Of a stretch of DNA of 49,873 nt, positions 48,977 to 49,873 are shown piece after piece (within the stretch, counting starts at the first letter, position 1; every line of letters starts with the position of its first letter). The notes below the pieces were generated by a model that saw only the letters and a program-made list of their open reading frames with translations, made no database searches and was not told where the DNA came from. A program made the position numbers and the translations under genes. This stretch comes from Parvibaculum sp049303435 (GTDB lineage: Bacteria; Pseudomonadota; Alphaproteobacteria; Parvibaculales; Parvibaculaceae), in assembly GCA_049303435.1 (NCBI GenBank), contig JBAQNC010000143.1:1-49873 (forward strand). Reading direction: 5' to 3'.

Positions 48977-49692
48977 GCGACATCGGCGGCGATTTCATTA
49001 TCTGGGGTGCCCTCAAGGCGCTTGGCTGGCTCGGCCTGACCATCGTCCTCTATTTCGTCGCGCGCCGCATCCAGGGCGCGGCGAAGGGCAATCCTCTGGC
49101 CAATTCCGTGCTCCTCGCCGCCTTGCCCATCATGGCGATCCTCACGCTCTGGAACGTGCCGGTCGGCGATTATCAGGAGGGCGGCATCGTACTCCTGTGG
49201 ATTCTGGGGCCCGCCACGGTGGCGCTCGCCGTGCCGCTTTACATCAATTTTTCCCGTGTGCGCGCCGCGTGGCTGCCGATGGCGGCGGCGCTTGTGGTCG
49301 GGTCTGTCGTTGCCGTTCTCGCCTCCGTGGTGATCGGAACCATGCTTGGCGCAAGCATCGAAACGGTACGTTCGCTCGCGCCCAAAACCGTGACCACGCC
49401 GATCGCTATGGGCATTGCTGAACAGATCGGCGGCATTCCCGCATTGACGGCGGCCTTTGTGATTTTCACGGGCATCATCGGCGCTGTCTTCGCAAGCGCT
49501 CTGTTCAGGTTGGTGCAGGTGAGAGACCAGCGCGCCCGGGGCTTTGCGATGGGCGTCGCCGCAGGCGGCATCGGCACGGCGCGTGCCTTTCAGGAAAGCT
49601 TGCTGGCGGGCACATTCTCCGGCGTCGGCATGACGCTCAACGGCATCATCACCGCCATCTGGCTGCCGATCATCTGGCTTCTATTCAGCTGA
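48973..49692 (+). CDS. LrgB/CidB-family membrane protein
   Basis: This 239-residue protein has about seven membrane helices. The family stretch SLAPKTVTTPIAMGIAEQIG (about residues 134-153) is followed by GIPALTAAFVIFTGIIGAVF, and RAFQESLLAGTFSGVGMTLN near the end is conserved in LrgB. It is the partner of LrgA; the two form a membrane unit linked to cell-death/lysis control in Gram-positives and to transport in others. The start overlaps lrgA. No LytTR or LysR regulator lies nearby. The next gene converges from the right edge. Confidence 0.88.
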   Translation: MSDIGGDFIIWGALKALGWLGLTIVLYFVARRIQGAAKGNPLANSVLLAALPIMAILTLWNVPVGDYQEGGIVLLWILGPATVALAVPLYINFSRVRAAWLPMAAALVVGSVVAVLASVVIGTMLGASIETVRSLAPKTVTTPIAMGIAEQIGGIPALTAAFVIFTGIIGAVFASALFRLVQVRDQRARGFAMGVAAGGIGTARAFQESLLAGTFSGVGMTLNGIITAIWLPIIWLLFS

Positions 49693-49703
49693 CAGACGTA
49701 ACT

Positions 49704-49873
49704 TCAGGATTTATAGACCTTGGCTGTCAGCGCCAGGATCGGGTGGATCAACGCCAGCCTCAGGCGCGCCAGCCAATGCCCGGCACGCCGGTAATATTTA
49801 TTGTCCGACGTATCGCGGAAATAGGGCGAAACGGGTTGGGCAAACTGCGCGCCATTCCAGGGTACACGGATCA
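49704..49873 (-). CDS. C-terminal part of an unidentified gene, cut by the window edge
   Basis: The minus strand encodes 55 residues ending with TGA at 49704-49706. The sequence includes IRVPWNGAQFAQPVSPYFRD, then TSDNKYYRRAGHWLARLRLA and LIHPILALTAKVYKS. Its even codon use and uninterrupted frame to the window edge support a real gene. The amphipathic tail with Arg and Leu suggests a membrane-associated C-terminus. I do not recognise the family. It converges on lrgB with an 11-bp gap. Confidence 0.6.
   Translation of the reverse strand, partial: IRVPWNGAQFAQPVSPYFRDTSDNKYYRRAGHWLARLRLALIHPILALTAKVYKS

Noticed and set aside
1..49873. CRISPR arrays, restriction-modification, toxin-antitoxin or prophage modules
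   Set aside because: No regularly spaced repeats, no nuclease/methyltransferase pair and no phage structural genes were seen. The XRE gene alone is not enough for a toxin-antitoxin call.

Overview
The window comes from an alphaproteobacterial chromosome, most likely of the Hyphomicrobiales or a close neighbour. The evidence is the cell-cycle regulator gcrA, the SOS cassette imuA-imuB-dnaE2 behind an alphaproteobacterial LexA box (GAAC-N7-GAAC), an SAM-II riboswitch before metZ, the argD-argF-hslO and metZ/apaG/dcd neighbourhoods, and high-GC codon use throughout. Genus cannot be read from the sequence. There is no intact rRNA or tRNA gene, no CRISPR array and no intact transposon.

Layout. 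1-1.5 kb is the end of an accessory segment: a partial membrane protein, a 51-residue zinc ribbon and an XRE regulator, closed by the 3' part of a tRNA-Arg(ACG) (an attachment-site scar) and decayed repeats resembling insertion-sequence ends. 1.5-7.3 kb is the SOS mutagenesis operon. 7.4-11.3 kb is a tightly coupled operon of a 25-residue ORF, an APH-fold kinase-like protein, a DUF6285-like protein, a hydroxyneurosporene-synthase-like protein and a zinc alcohol dehydrogenase. 11.3-20 kb is a patchwork of lipid, CoA and redox genes: CDP-alcohol phosphatidyltransferase, tandem DsbA/HCCA-isomerase protein, DUF1330 plus TetR around a perfect operator palindrome, flavin oxidoreductase, crotonase, methylmalonyl-CoA epimerase, old yellow enzyme and aldehyde dehydrogenase. 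20-25.6 kb holds a copper-type P1B ATPase under a CueR-type 19-bp-spacer promoter, an alkyl-sulfatase-like metallo-hydrolase and small exported proteins.

25.6-35 kb carries tamB/tamA (outer-membrane assembly), a divergent TetR-DUF1330 pair, an alpha/beta hydrolase broken by a one-base frameshift, and an SDR. 35-38.3 kb is phoR-phoU-phoB (phosphate control, without the pst transporter genes). Then come gcrA, an ABC-2 permease, and the arginine/proteostasis operon argD-argF-hslO-lipoprotein, preceded by a 350-bp regulatory region that appears to encode a MIMYGSRRR leader peptide. On the opposite strand are argE, apaG and metZ; metZ has an SAM-II aptamer followed by an intrinsic terminator. Divergent from metZ is dcd-lrgA-lrgB. 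A truncated gene closes the window.

The most interesting items are regulatory: the candidate arginine leader peptide before argD, the SAM-II aptamer with its terminator, the 14-bp-arm palindrome at the DUF1330/TetR locus together with the second TetR-DUF1330 pair, and the attachment-site scar. No wholly new multi-gene system can be claimed from sequence alone. The best candidate for an uncharacterised functional unit is the 7.4-11.3 kb operon.
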